30,385 nt of DNA from Rhodospirillaceae bacterium (lineage in GTDB: Bacteria; Pseudomonadota; Alphaproteobacteria; UBA11136), in NCBI GenBank assembly GCA_018663165.1, contig JABJES010000259.1, positions 1 through 30,385 of the forward strand. The letters are read 5' to 3'. The notes beneath the pieces are model-generated. The model was not told the origin of the DNA and searched no databases. It worked only from the letters and a program-made list of their open reading frames with translations. This document shows positions 1 to 8,873 of the stretch, in pieces; position 1 is the stretch's first letter; each line of letters starts with the position of its first letter. The position numbers were made by a program, and so were the translations under genes.

Positions 1-1
1 C

Positions 2-286
2 AACCATCCAATCCTTATGAAGAAGATCGTTGATGGGCGGTTGCTGCCCTATTGTCTTGAAGAAAAGGAAGGCACCCGGCGTCAGGATTACGATCCTCCT
101 GCTTATAAGCGTAATGGTGCAATTTTTCTGATACGGCGTGACGTATTGATGGAGAAAAATTCGATCTGGGGTGACATCATCCGCCCCTATGTTAAGCCCG
201 AAGAGCGTTCCGTAGGCATTGATACAGAACTTGATTTTAAGTTGGCGGAGCTCTTGATGGGTCAGCGCCTGAATAAGGCTGAATAG
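2..286 (+). CDS. CMP-sugar synthetase (acylneuraminate cytidylyltransferase), 3' end only
   Basis: The reading frame is already open at the left edge, so this is the C-terminal ~94 residues of a longer gene. The visible part has the signature of NeuA/PseF/LegF-type CMP-nonulosonate synthetases: a HPxxMKK segment, an RRQDxxxxY stretch, then YKRNGAIFLI and a closing GIDTELDF segment. These enzymes activate a nonulosonic acid with CTP to give the CMP-sugar donor used by transferases. The N-terminal nucleotide-binding motif lies outside the window. The stop at 284-286 is four bases before the next start, so the two genes are surely cotranscribed. Whether the substrate is neuraminic, legionaminic or pseudaminic acid cannot be read from this fragment. 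Confidence 0.85.
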   Translation, partial: NHPILMKKIVDGRLLPYCLEEKEGTRRQDYDPPAYKRNGAIFLIRRDVLMEKNSIWGDIIRPYVKPEERSVGIDTELDFKLAELLMGQRLNKAE

Positions 287-290
287 ATCA

Positions 291-2147
291 ATGTGCGGTA
301 TATCAGGGATAATCGGAGCTGGAGCGCCCCGTGGGGCAGTCGAAGCCATGGTTGCGGTTCAGCATCATCGCGGACCGGATGATTCCGGGGTTGAGATTCT
401 TGCAAATGGGAATGTTGCTCTCGGCCATAACCGGCTCAATATCATAGACCTGACGCCTGCAGGGCGGCAGCCGATGTTCGACCGGACAGGCGACCTGGCG
501 ATTGTCTTCAATGGTGAGATCTATAACTATCTTGAGATCCGCGCGGCTCTGAAGGGCTATCCGTTCCGCAGCGAGACAGATACCGAGGTTATTCTCGCCG
601 CGTACGAGCGTTGGGGGGAAGGCTGCCTTGATCGGTTCATCGGTATGTTTGCTTTCGCGATATGGGATTCTCGCAAACAAAGTCTCTTTTGTGCGCGTGA
701 TCGTTTGGGGGTCAAGCCATTCCATTATGCCCGTCATAACGAAAGGTTCCTGTTTGCTTCGGAAATAAAGGCGTTGCTTGTTGCTGGCGTTCCCGCCGAG
801 CCAGATATGGAAAGTTGGTCTCTCTATCTCGGCCGCGGGGTCTACGAGCGCCCGGAAAGAACCTTTTTCAGAAATATAAATGCCCTTCCTGCGGCACATG
901 CAATGGTTGTCGGAAAGGATGGCGTTAAGCGCCAGTGGAAATACTGGGACCTGCCGGAGCAGGCAGAGGCGCTCTCTGAAAAGGATGATGATGCGGCCGC
1001 TGATGAGCTGCGGGGGCTTTTGGAGGATTCCGTCAGGTTGAGGATGCGCGCCGATGTGCCGATCGGCGTTATGCTCAGCGGGGGTCTGGATTCATCGTCC
1101 GTGATGACGACCGTCGATCGTCTGCTGCCTGAAGGGGGTGAGATACAGACGTTCACCGGCGTATTTGGTGATAAGCGCTATGATGAGGATGATTTCTCAG
1201 AACAGGTTCCCCGTAAGGCAAGTTGGGAAAGAAATATTGCAACCTTTAAAGTCGAGGATTTCTGGAGTCTTGCCGAGACCGCTCAATGGCATCAGGAAGC
1301 GCCATTCGGCGGGGTATCAACGCTGCTTTATCACCCCTTGCACGAATTGGCCCGGGAAAAGGGGGTCAAGGTTCTGTTGGAAGGGCAGGGTGGGGACGAG
1401 CTCTTCGCTGGATACGGGTATTTCAAGCCTCATTATTATTGCGATGTCATAGACCAGGGGGGGTGGCGCGCATTGAGGCGCGAAATAAAAAGTTCCCCCC
1501 AGGATGAAAAGAAATGGCTGGCGGCGGCTAAAAATATTGAGAGTGGCAGGGCCGAGCTTGTCCATGCGGATGGGAGCAGTCACCTACGCCCCGAATGCCT
1601 TCAGCCGGAACTTGCGCTGAGGGAACAGGCTGACGTTTTTCCAGCGCCTTTTTCAGACAAATTGCGAAATGCCCTTTTCCGGGATTTATGCATCACCAAG
1701 CTTCCGCGAGTCCTCAGAATGAATGATCGCGTTTCTATGGCGTATGGTTTGGAGCTCAGGCAACCGCTTATCGATCATCGCCTCGTTGAATATGCATTCA
1801 GGCTGCCTGGAAATAAAAAAATCAGGGAGGGGAATGGGAAGTTTATTCTGCGCCATGCAATGCGGCATGACCTGCCCAATAAAATAAGGAATTCGGCCAA
1901 GCGTTTTGTCGTTACGCCGCAAAAAGAATGGCTCTCGGGCCCCCTTGCAAGTGCTGTCCAGGATATTATTGAGAGCCGCTCTTTTCGTGAGAGAGGAATT
2001 TTTGATGTGGATAAGGTGCGGCAGTCCTGGCAGCATTTTTGCTCAGAAGGCAGTGAAAACAGTTTCTTTGTTTGGCAGTGGATAAATACGGAGTTGTGGT
2101 TTCGCCAGTTTATTGACCGCAAGGCAGATATCCTGAGCGTAGCCTAG
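291..2147 (+). CDS. asnB: Asparagine synthase (glutamine-hydrolysing), AsnB family
   Basis: 618 residues, the usual length of AsnB. The protein begins MCGISGIIG, so after Met removal Cys2 is the nucleophile of the class II glutaminase domain (about residues 1-200, with RGPD near 27-30 and FNGEIYNY near 73-80). The ATP-pyrophosphatase domain follows, with SGGLDSS at 263-269. Family knowledge: it adenylates a carboxylate and replaces AMP with ammonia from glutamine. In sugar clusters such proteins (e.g. WbpS-type) are thought to amidate uronic or other acidic sugars rather than make free asparagine. Its position between a CMP-sugar synthetase and a PhyH-like oxygenase favours a sugar substrate; that is inference. 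Confidence 0.93.
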   Translation: MCGISGIIGAGAPRGAVEAMVAVQHHRGPDDSGVEILANGNVALGHNRLNIIDLTPAGRQPMFDRTGDLAIVFNGEIYNYLEIRAALKGYPFRSETDTEVILAAYERWGEGCLDRFIGMFAFAIWDSRKQSLFCARDRLGVKPFHYARHNERFLFASEIKALLVAGVPAEPDMESWSLYLGRGVYERPERTFFRNINALPAAHAMVVGKDGVKRQWKYWDLPEQAEALSEKDDDAAADELRGLLEDSVRLRMRADVPIGVMLSGGLDSSSVMTTVDRLLPEGGEIQTFTGVFGDKRYDEDDFSEQVPRKASWERNIATFKVEDFWSLAETAQWHQEAPFGGVSTLLYHPLHELAREKGVKVLLEGQGGDELFAGYGYFKPHYYCDVIDQGGWRALRREIKSSPQDEKKWLAAAKNIESGRAELVHADGSSHLRPECLQPELALREQADVFPAPFSDKLRNALFRDLCITKLPRVLRMNDRVSMAYGLELRQPLIDHRLVEYAFRLPGNKKIREGNGKFILRHAMRHDLPNKIRNSAKRFVVTPQKEWLSGPLASAVQDIIESRSFRERGIFDVDKVRQSWQHFCSEGSENSFFVWQWINTELWFRQFIDRKADILSVA

Positions 2148-2162
2148 ATTTTATGATGGACC

Positions 2163-3089
2163 ATGATTTTATTTAACCCCCTGAAAAGCTATATTTTCGT
2201 TTACGGACTGAAGATGGGTTTGTCGTTCTCCGTGCTTAAGGGGATCGTGGAATTTATTGATGTATTAAAGAGCCCCCGCGAGTGGAGAGGCCGCCGACGG
2301 ATGGCGAGAAAAATTTTACAAAACTCAAGATGGAGAAATTTTTTCTCGCCGGAGAAAGGTGTAGCGTTATTCTCAGCTAATGAAATTCCCGGCCTGGAAG
2401 ATGCCAGTCGAATTGCTCAAAAAATTTATGCGGAAAGAGATCCAGAAAACGAAACTGGAAAGAGCCAGCGGACGGAATACAGCCCCTTTCATGTTCTTCT
2501 CAACAACAAGGACATCAAAAATTATCCAGAGCTTGTTAAAATAGCGACATGCGATGCGCTTACCGAGATACTTTCCGGGTATTTTGATTCTGTTCCGCTT
2601 CTTCAGAATATTAATGTTTGGCTGGCCAAGCCAGACGTATCGGGGATGGGGAGCCAGAAGTTTCATCTCGACAAGCCGGATGTTCATTTTGTCAGTGTTT
2701 TTATAAATGTCTTTCCGGTTTCCGAGGAGAACGGACCTCTGACGCTTCTGCCGGCGGACATCTCGACAAAGGTGTGTAACGGAACTTCTTATTCCGATAT
2801 CTATTATTTCAAGGATGGAAGGCTTGAGGACGACGTTGTTCTCAAGCACTGCAACAAGGATGACTTCATAGAGATGGTCGGGGATGTAGGCTCAGGCGCA
2901 ATTGTCGACACCTCTACATGTTTGCATTTTGGCAGCCGCTGTAAATCCGGCGAACGAGTCACCCTCGTTTTTCGCTATGCCCCGGCTCACAAGAGAAAAG
3001 GCGCTGGTAGACAGCTGTTGCCGAGGCCGGATCACATGTCCAAACCCCAGGAAATGCTTTTGGGCGCAGCCCATGCCCCAAAGGCGTAG
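2163..3089 (+). CDS. PhyH-like Fe(II)/2-oxoglutarate dioxygenase
   Basis: 308 residues. The central to C-terminal part resembles the phytanoyl-CoA dioxygenase (PhyH) fold: an HxD pair (H168, D170, in KFHLDKPD), a distal His (H255 in CLHFGSR) and a downstream Arg (R265 or R271) that would bind 2-oxoglutarate. These supply the 2-His-1-carboxylate iron site and support an oxygenase. Residues 1-60 are basic and partly hydrophobic and match nothing I recognise. PhyH-like enzymes in glycan clusters hydroxylate sugars or their acyl groups; the substrate here is unknown. The gene starts 15 bases after the asparagine synthase with only a weak ribosome site, so coupled translation is likely. Codon use is relatively A+T-rich, like its neighbours. 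Confidence 0.7.
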   Translation: MILFNPLKSYIFVYGLKMGLSFSVLKGIVEFIDVLKSPREWRGRRRMARKILQNSRWRNFFSPEKGVALFSANEIPGLEDASRIAQKIYAERDPENETGKSQRTEYSPFHVLLNNKDIKNYPELVKIATCDALTEILSGYFDSVPLLQNINVWLAKPDVSGMGSQKFHLDKPDVHFVSVFINVFPVSEENGPLTLLPADISTKVCNGTSYSDIYYFKDGRLEDDVVLKHCNKDDFIEMVGDVGSGAIVDTSTCLHFGSRCKSGERVTLVFRYAPAHKRKGAGRQLLPRPDHMSKPQEMLLGAAHAPKA

Positions 3090-3119
3090 ACCACATCCCT
3101 GTAGATAGCGCGGTTTCTT

Positions 3120-4790
3120 TTGATTCATATAAATTTACGATCGGAGCATGGCTGGAAATGTCATGACAAAGACGGGCTCTCTGTCTGGTTTAAGGGCTAT
3201 TTGAATACTCAGACGGTGATGGATCTGGTTTCCAACTTTGCTTCTATCCCGGCAGAATTATGGATTGAATCGATCGCCGCTCTTGATGGCCATTTTGCTC
3301 TTATTCTTTCAAAAAACGATGTCGTTCTGGCGGCAACTGACAGAATTTCCAGCATTCCGCTGTTCTATGGCCGCCAGGGAGAGGAATGGATAATTGATTC
3401 TCAGGCCCGTCGGCTCGCCGATGAGCTGAATTTGGAGGAAGTGGATTTATCAGCGGCACTGCAGATCGGCATGGCGGGCTTTACCATTGGTTCGGCGGTA
3501 TGTTTTAAGGGGATAGAAGCATTGGGATCCGGGGAAACCGTGTTTTTTCGCCAAGGAGAGGTGCCTGACAGGCGGCATTATTACATGTACAGGCCGCAGC
3601 CTGAAAATGAGGGCGATGGCGGGGATTATTCGTCTTTGAAAAATCGTCTAGCGGATGTGACTCTGGAAACCTTCAGGAAGATGATTTCTGGCCTGGATGG
3701 ACGGGAAGTCATTGTGCCGCTGTCAGCCGGGCTGGATTCCCGTCTGGTCGTTTCGGCACTGAAGGAATTGGGCTATCCGCGCATCAAATGTTTTTCCTAC
3801 GGCCTCAAGGGAAATCACGAAGCGCGGGCGGCTAGAAAAATTTCCAAAAAGCTAGATGTCCCATGGATTTTTATTGATCACTCGCCGCAAAAACAGGCAA
3901 AAGTATTTTCCAGTCCGGAATTTAAGGAATACTACCATTTTGCTGATCAGCTGAATGCAGTGCCTTTTATCCAGGATTATTATGCGCTCGGTTGCTTGAA
4001 AGAACGCGGCTACGCTTCAAGGGATGCTGTTTTTATCAATGGCCAGTCCGGCGACTATCTCTCTGGAAATCATATCCCCCCGTCTTTAATCGACCAAAGA
4101 GGCCCGCTCTCGGAGACCGAACGGATAGATAATATTCTTGAAGGCCTTATTGCCAAGCATTTTGATTTATGGGCCTGCCTGAAGACGCCGGATAATATTG
4201 AAAAAATCTGCCGGGCCTTACTTGACGATATAGAGAAAAACGGCGGGGTCTTGTCGGCCCCGGGGTGTGATTTTTCTCTTTTTGAGATGTCGGAGTTTTC
4301 AAACCGGCAGGTCAAATACGTTATCGCCGGTCAGCGCAATTATGAATGGCAGGGGTTTGATTGGCGCTTGCCGCTCTGGGATAAGGACTATCTTGATTTT
4401 TGGGCGGCAATGCCGTTGTCGGCAAAGGAGCAGCAATGTCTTTATCGTGACATGCTGGAGGAGAAGAACTGGGGCGGCGTATGGGGGCCGCAATGGCGGT
4501 TCCCAAAAACCATCACTCCCTTATGGGCTCGCCTTGTTCGCTTGCTTTTAAAGGCGGCCCATCTGCCATATATCTGGCAAGGAAAAGAAGGTCGCGCGCG
4601 TTGGCATCGATTTGAAAAACGTTATTTCGACTGGTGGACGGACGTGCTCTGTAATTACGCGATAAGCCCGTATTTGCAGGTCGCCCACGACCGACGCGGT
4701 CATCGAAATGCCATAAGCTGGCACGTTGAGGCCTACCTTGCGGAAAAAGGGCTGAATATTGACGGCACTCCGTTGCCGCTTTCCCAATGA
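3120..4790 (+). CDS. Asparagine-synthase-like protein without the glutaminase Cys
   Basis: 556 residues with TTG as start. The frame has a stop at 3102-3104 and no ATG or GTG between it and TTG 3120, so the start is either this TTG or an internal codon. The PP-loop signature is clear (PLSAGLDSR, residues 200-208), so the adenylating domain looks intact. The N-terminal ~100 residues keep the outline of a class II glutaminase (LDGHFAL near 55-61, ATDRISSIPLFY near 72-83) but lack the MCG start and thus the nucleophilic Cys. This resembles beta-lactam synthetase and related AsnB paralogues that use an amine rather than glutamine-derived ammonia. It may form an amide on a sugar or acyl group. Substrate unknown. 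Confidence 0.8.
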   Translation: MIHINLRSEHGWKCHDKDGLSVWFKGYLNTQTVMDLVSNFASIPAELWIESIAALDGHFALILSKNDVVLAATDRISSIPLFYGRQGEEWIIDSQARRLADELNLEEVDLSAALQIGMAGFTIGSAVCFKGIEALGSGETVFFRQGEVPDRRHYYMYRPQPENEGDGGDYSSLKNRLADVTLETFRKMISGLDGREVIVPLSAGLDSRLVVSALKELGYPRIKCFSYGLKGNHEARAARKISKKLDVPWIFIDHSPQKQAKVFSSPEFKEYYHFADQLNAVPFIQDYYALGCLKERGYASRDAVFINGQSGDYLSGNHIPPSLIDQRGPLSETERIDNILEGLIAKHFDLWACLKTPDNIEKICRALLDDIEKNGGVLSAPGCDFSLFEMSEFSNRQVKYVIAGQRNYEWQGFDWRLPLWDKDYLDFWAAMPLSAKEQQCLYRDMLEEKNWGGVWGPQWRFPKTITPLWARLVRLLLKAAHLPYIWQGKEGRARWHRFEKRYFDWWTDVLCNYAISPYLQVAHDRRGHRNAISWHVEAYLAEKGLNIDGTPLPLSQ

Positions 4791-4803
4791 GAGACATGTG
4801 ACG

Positions 4804-6036
4804 ATGAAGCCGCCTGTCAGGGTGATGGTTGTCTCGCGGCTGTTTGCCGGGTTTGCCGATGGTCTGGCGGAGAGGGCTTGGCAACCAAAGGGCGTGCCGG
4901 CAGCATATAAGCTGTTCGAGGCCCTGGGGAAGAATGAAAATGTCGATCTGTTGACTGTTTTTGTCGCCAAGGAACCGGCTGAATGCAGGTTTAGCCGTTT
5001 TCTGTCGTTTGATCTCTCTCCCTTGGGGCGGGTTGTTATTTTGCCCTGGGTTCAAAGCCCCTGGCTGGCGCGGTTAAAGCTTGACGGAAAGTTGCGCGAG
5101 ATGGGGCATTTGTTGCGGTGCCTTTGGCTGTATCTGAAATTTCGGCCCGATGTCGCCTATTTCACTAATGCGACGTTTCCGACAGCCGCTGTATTCGCAA
5201 GGCTGGGGTTATGTAAAGTTGTTTTGCGGCTGCTTGGCCTTCATCCAGACCAGGTAAAAATATCCGAAAGGCCGGGCGGAATCCAGAAGTGGCTGTATCA
5301 CTCTCCCTTTGATCGTGTCATCTGCACACTTGATGGCAGTGGGCCGGAGCATCATCTGAACGGACTAATCGCGCCGGCTGTGCCGCGGTCGATCTGGCTC
5401 AATGGCGTCGATTTTAGGGCTCCTGATGAAGAGGCCCAAGCAATCATTGAAGAAAAATATCCATTGAGTGGTCCGCCGATCGTTCTTTTCGTCGGTCGTC
5501 TTGAGTGGAATAAAGGGTGCCGAGAGTTTATCGAAGCCATTTTCAAGGTCCTGGATAAGAACCCACTTGCCCTACGCGCGGTCCTCGTTGGTGGCGGGGG
5601 TCTTAAGGATGAACTCGCTGAAAAAATCAAGGCTGCCTCTGCGCAAGACAAGGTGTATCTTGCCGGGGCCGTTCCCTATAGCGACATCTCGGCTTGGCTT
5701 GCCCGCGCTGATATTTATGTTTCCTTGAATATGTTCGGAAATCTTTCTAATGCGAATCTAGAGGCCCTGGCGGCAGGAAAATGTATGATTATTCTCGGTT
5801 CCGACCCGGCTATGCATACGGACGAAGAAACCGACAGATTAATTCCGGCAGAAGCAGTTTTGCGGATCGGCCGGGATAGCCCTGTTGAAAACCTTGCCTT
5901 GGCTTTAATGTCACTTTCCGATGACAGGGAAAGAATCAAGGCTCAGGCAGGGCGGGCAAAGAAGTTTTCATCCCGTTTTCTAAAAAGCTGGGATGAAAGA
6001 ATTAGCCAGGAAGTTGAGTTGATTCTTGGTTTGTAG
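4804..6036 (+). CDS. Glycosyltransferase family 4
   Basis: GT-B fold transferase of about 410 residues. The frame is open from 4759, but that would overlap the previous gene by 32 bases; ATG 4804 has a GAGAG ribosome site ending about 9 bases upstream and gives the natural N-terminus MKPPVRVMVVS. The C-terminal half carries FVGRLEWNKG, the nucleotide-sugar-binding loop typical of family 4, and a late NLSNANLEALAAGK segment that corresponds to the E-x7-E region, with one acidic residue not obviously present. No signal peptide or membrane segment is seen, so it is probably a peripheral cytoplasmic enzyme assembling the glycan on a lipid carrier. Donor and acceptor cannot be predicted. Confidence 0.85.
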   Translation: MKPPVRVMVVSRLFAGFADGLAERAWQPKGVPAAYKLFEALGKNENVDLLTVFVAKEPAECRFSRFLSFDLSPLGRVVILPWVQSPWLARLKLDGKLREMGHLLRCLWLYLKFRPDVAYFTNATFPTAAVFARLGLCKVVLRLLGLHPDQVKISERPGGIQKWLYHSPFDRVICTLDGSGPEHHLNGLIAPAVPRSIWLNGVDFRAPDEEAQAIIEEKYPLSGPPIVLFVGRLEWNKGCREFIEAIFKVLDKNPLALRAVLVGGGGLKDELAEKIKAASAQDKVYLAGAVPYSDISAWLARADIYVSLNMFGNLSNANLEALAAGKCMIILGSDPAMHTDEETDRLIPAEAVLRIGRDSPVENLALALMSLSDDRERIKAQAGRAKKFSSRFLKSWDERISQEVELILGL

Positions 6037-6059
6037 CGCCTTACAGGAAATATTTAAAA

Positions 6060-7139
6060 ATGACAAAAAACACTAGCCTGGGTTTTGCCCTTGTCGGATG
6101 TGGGCGAATTGCCCGTAAGCATGCGCAAATTCTCGGTGATGGGCACGTCTCGGGGGCGCATCTTGTTGCGGTTTGTGATGTCAAAGAAGAACGGGCTCGC
6201 TCGCTTGGAGAAAAACACGGCGTTCCCTTCTATACCGATATGCATGAAATGATGCGGTGTGAGGACAAAAACACGAGTGTCGTCTCCGTTCTTACGGAGA
6301 GCGGCCTTCATGCGGAAGTTACATTGGCTCTATCGCGTTACAAAAAGCATCTGGTCGTTGAAAAGCCAATGGCGCTGACGCTTGATGATGCCGATAGAAT
6401 GATCAGGGGTTGTGACGAGGCGGGGATTAAACTCTTTGTTGTCAAACAGAACAGATACAACCTGCCGGTAAAGAAATTGCGTGAGGCGCTAACGGCTGGC
6501 CGTTTTGGCAAAATTGTAATGGGCACCGTCCGTGTGCGCTGGACCAGGGATCAGAGTTATTATGATCAGGATGAATGGCGGGGAAGCTGGGCTTTCGATG
6601 GCGGGGTTTTCTCCAATCAGGCAAGTCATCATGTTGACTTGTTGGCCTGGTGTCTCGGAGAGCCGGTAAAGGTATACGCGAAAACAAGCACTGCGTTGGT
6701 GGACATTGAAGTTGAGGACACCGGCGTCGCTATAATTGAGTTCAAAGGCGGAATTCTAGGGGTTGTAGAGGCCACCACGGCAACGCGGCCAAAAGATATT
6801 GAGGGCTCGCTCTCGATTCTCGGCGAAAAGGGGAATGTTGAGATAGGAGGCTTTGCCGTAAATGAGATGAAGGCATGGAACTTTAACGAAACCTTGCCGG
6901 GAGATGACGAGGTGTTGAAAACATATCGTGAGAACCCTCCCGATGTTTATGGTTTTGGACATGTCGAATATTTGACCCATGTTGTCGATGTTATACATGA
7001 TCGATCATCGTCGCTTGTTGATGGCGCCGAGGGGCGTAAATCCCTGGAGCTTATTACGGCTATTTACGAATCCACCGAAACCGGTAAGGAAGTTATTGTC
7101 GGCGCGCCAACGCCTCATGTCAGGTTGGGAAAGAGATAA
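6060..7139 (+). CDS. Gfo/Idh/MocA-family sugar 3-dehydrogenase (WbpB/WlbA/GnnA-like)
   Basis: 359 residues. The N-terminal Rossmann segment has ALVGCGRIARKHAQIL (GCG at 13-15) and the family Lys appears in VVEKPMALT (K102). The C-terminal alpha/beta domain includes GGVFSNQASHHVDLL with the conserved HxxD pair. Family members in glycan loci oxidise the 3-OH of UDP-GlcNAc or UDP-GlcNAcA. The next two genes are an aminotransferase and a WbpD-type acetyltransferase, joined by 1- and 4-base overlaps. The three together match the WbpB-WbpE-WbpD logic for making a 3-acetamido-3-deoxy sugar. WbpA, which would supply the uronic acid, is absent here, so the substrate could be UDP-GlcNAc or an acid made elsewhere. 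Confidence 0.85.
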   Translation: MTKNTSLGFALVGCGRIARKHAQILGDGHVSGAHLVAVCDVKEERARSLGEKHGVPFYTDMHEMMRCEDKNTSVVSVLTESGLHAEVTLALSRYKKHLVVEKPMALTLDDADRMIRGCDEAGIKLFVVKQNRYNLPVKKLREALTAGRFGKIVMGTVRVRWTRDQSYYDQDEWRGSWAFDGGVFSNQASHHVDLLAWCLGEPVKVYAKTSTALVDIEVEDTGVAIIEFKGGILGVVEATTATRPKDIEGSLSILGEKGNVEIGGFAVNEMKAWNFNETLPGDDEVLKTYRENPPDVYGFGHVEYLTHVVDVIHDRSSSLVDGAEGRKSLELITAIYESTETGKEVIVGAPTPHVRLGKR

Positions 7140-8287
7140 TGCCGAATCCGAAAGCTTTTCATAAGCCTGAAGAAGATCAAATTTCTCTTGTTGATCTTCA
7201 AGCAAATTATCTTTCTCACAAGCAGGAATTCGATGAAGCCGTCGCGGCATGCGTCAACAAATCCGACTTTATCGGAGGGGAGGATCATGCTGCTTTTGCG
7301 GTGGAGTTTGCAAACTGGTGCGGTGGCGGCGCTGTTGCCCTGGTTGGTAACGGTACTGATGCATTAACCTTGGCCCTGATCGAGGTTCTTGGGCAGGGGG
7401 ATGGTTCTGGTGAGGTTATTACTGTCAGCAACACGTTTATCGGCACCACGGAAGCTATTACCGGTGCTGGATATCGTCCGGTATTCGTCGATATCGATCC
7501 CGATACGTGCCTGATGAATATCGACTTGGCGAGGGCGGCGGTGAATGAGCGAAGCCGGGCTATCGTTCCGGTTCATCTATACGGTCAGATGGTGCCGATG
7601 GACCAGGTGATGGATCTGGCATCAATGCGAGGGCTGGCGGTGATCGAAGATGCAGCCCAGGCCCATGGGGCGACTTGGCAGGGGAAGAAACCTGGCGCCT
7701 TGGGGGACGCGGCCTGTTTTAGTTTTTATCCAGGTAAGAATTTGGGTGCTTGGGGTGACGGTGGAGCCGTTTTTACGCGCGACAAGGATTTGGCAATGCG
7801 CATATCCATGCGGGCCAATCATGGACGGCTGGACAAATATCATCATGCGCTCGAGGGTGTTAATTCCCGTCTCGACGGGATACAGGCTGCCGTTCTCAGG
7901 GTTAAGCTGCGCTATATTGATGAATGGAATCGGGCGCGTCGGGAAATTTCGTTCTGGTATAAAGAACTCCTGACCGGGCAGGATGACATTCAACTGCCAG
8001 TAACGGCGACAGATGCCGAGTCTGTGTATCATCTATATGTTGTCCAGGTGGAGAACCGGGATATTGTATGTAAAAAAATGCACGACAAGGGCATTGGCGG
8101 CGGTATCCATTATCCTGTCCCCCTGCATCTGCAGTCGGCTTATGCCGGCCTTGGCTACAGATCCGGTGACTTTCCGCAAACCGAGGCGGTTATGAGTCGC
8201 GTGCTGTCATTGCCTGTTTTCCCCGAGATGCGCCGGGATCAGGTCGAGCGGGTTGCCCGCACCCTTATCGAGTCGGTAAAAAAATGA
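7139..8287 (+). CDS. DegT/DnrJ/EryC1-family sugar aminotransferase (WbpE/WlbC-like)
   Basis: 382 residues; the ATG overlaps the preceding TAA by one base. PLP-enzyme landmarks are all present: GNGTDAL at 70-76, EDAAQAHGA at 170-178 and the Schiff-base Lys K200 in SFYPGKNLGA. The opening ISLVDLQANYLSHKQEFD resembles the WbpE/WlbC/VioA branch, which aminates keto sugars, more than the PseC/LegC branch of nonulosonate pathways. It probably transaminates the 3-keto sugar made by the upstream dehydrogenase, using glutamate. Its product would be acetylated by the next gene product. A role as the missing PseC partner of the downstream PseB-type dehydratase cannot be ruled out from sequence alone. 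Confidence 0.9.
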   Translation: MPNPKAFHKPEEDQISLVDLQANYLSHKQEFDEAVAACVNKSDFIGGEDHAAFAVEFANWCGGGAVALVGNGTDALTLALIEVLGQGDGSGEVITVSNTFIGTTEAITGAGYRPVFVDIDPDTCLMNIDLARAAVNERSRAIVPVHLYGQMVPMDQVMDLASMRGLAVIEDAAQAHGATWQGKKPGALGDAACFSFYPGKNLGAWGDGGAVFTRDKDLAMRISMRANHGRLDKYHHALEGVNSRLDGIQAAVLRVKLRYIDEWNRARREISFWYKELLTGQDDIQLPVTATDAESVYHLYVVQVENRDIVCKKMHDKGIGGGIHYPVPLHLQSAYAGLGYRSGDFPQTEAVMSRVLSLPVFPEMRRDQVERVARTLIESVKK

Positions 8288-8853
8288 ACGAAGAAACATT
8301 TATACATTCGAGTGCCGAAATTGCGGCTGGTGCCCGGATCGGGGGGAGAACCCGGATATGGCAGAATTCTATTATTCTCGATGGCGCGATTATTGGCGAT
8401 GAATGTAAGTTGGCGCACAATATTTTTGTTGAAGGCGGTGTCAGGGTTGGAGACCGGGTGACGATAAAAGATAACATCACCCTCTATAATGGCCTGACAG
8501 TCGGGGATGATGTTTTTATCGGCCCTAATGTTGTCTTTACGAATGTAAAAATACCGCGCTCTTTCCTGCCTCGTGGCGAAAATAATTTTCTAAAAACCGT
8601 TATTGGAGTCGGCGCAAGCCTGGGGGCGAATGCCACCATTATTTGTGGAAATACTATCGGGCGTTATGCCATGGTTGGTGCAGGATCAGTCGTGACGGGT
8701 GACGTCCCGTGCCACGCGATGGTTGCAGGCAATCCAGCGCGCCAAATTGGCTGGGTATCTGTTTCTGGGCACCGCCTGGGGCCGGATCTGATATGCCCGG
8801 AAAACGGAGAAAAATACGAAGAAACAAGCAGCGGGCTTGCTCGATCGGAGTAA
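8284..8853 (+). CDS. Left-handed beta-helix N-acetyltransferase (WbpD/WlbB-like)
   Basis: 189 residues beginning inside the stop codon of the aminotransferase gene (ATGA overlap). Hexapeptide repeats (IGGRTRI, IGDECKL, VGDRVTI, VGDDVFI) run from about residue 19 to 80, with further turns from IGVGASLGANATI to residue 145. The loop FTNVKIPRSF and the C-terminal CPENGEKYE stretch are close to those of WbpD/WlbB, which N-acetylate the 3-amino group of UDP-GlcNAc3NA with acetyl-CoA. This makes the three-gene run 6060-8853 a 3-acetamido sugar module. Related hexapeptide acyltransferases can use other acyl donors, so acetyl is the likely but not certain group. Confidence 0.88.
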   Translation: MNEETFIHSSAEIAAGARIGGRTRIWQNSIILDGAIIGDECKLAHNIFVEGGVRVGDRVTIKDNITLYNGLTVGDDVFIGPNVVFTNVKIPRSFLPRGENNFLKTVIGVGASLGANATIICGNTIGRYAMVGAGSVVTGDVPCHAMVAGNPARQIGWVSVSGHRLGPDLICPENGEKYEETSSGLARSE

Positions 8854-8873
8854 CGGATGAACGGGAAAAGATC

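Noticed and set aside
303..899. 198-residue minus-strand open frame opposite the first asparagine synthase
   Set aside because: It lies wholly inside a well-supported gene, has no recognisable motif and no ribosome site; it is a shadow frame.
8709..8873. N-terminal extension of the pseB-like gene from ATG 8709 or 8793
   Set aside because: The extension is the acetyltransferase gene read in another frame (Arg/Lys-rich, no PseB similarity); TTG 8874 gives the family N-terminus.
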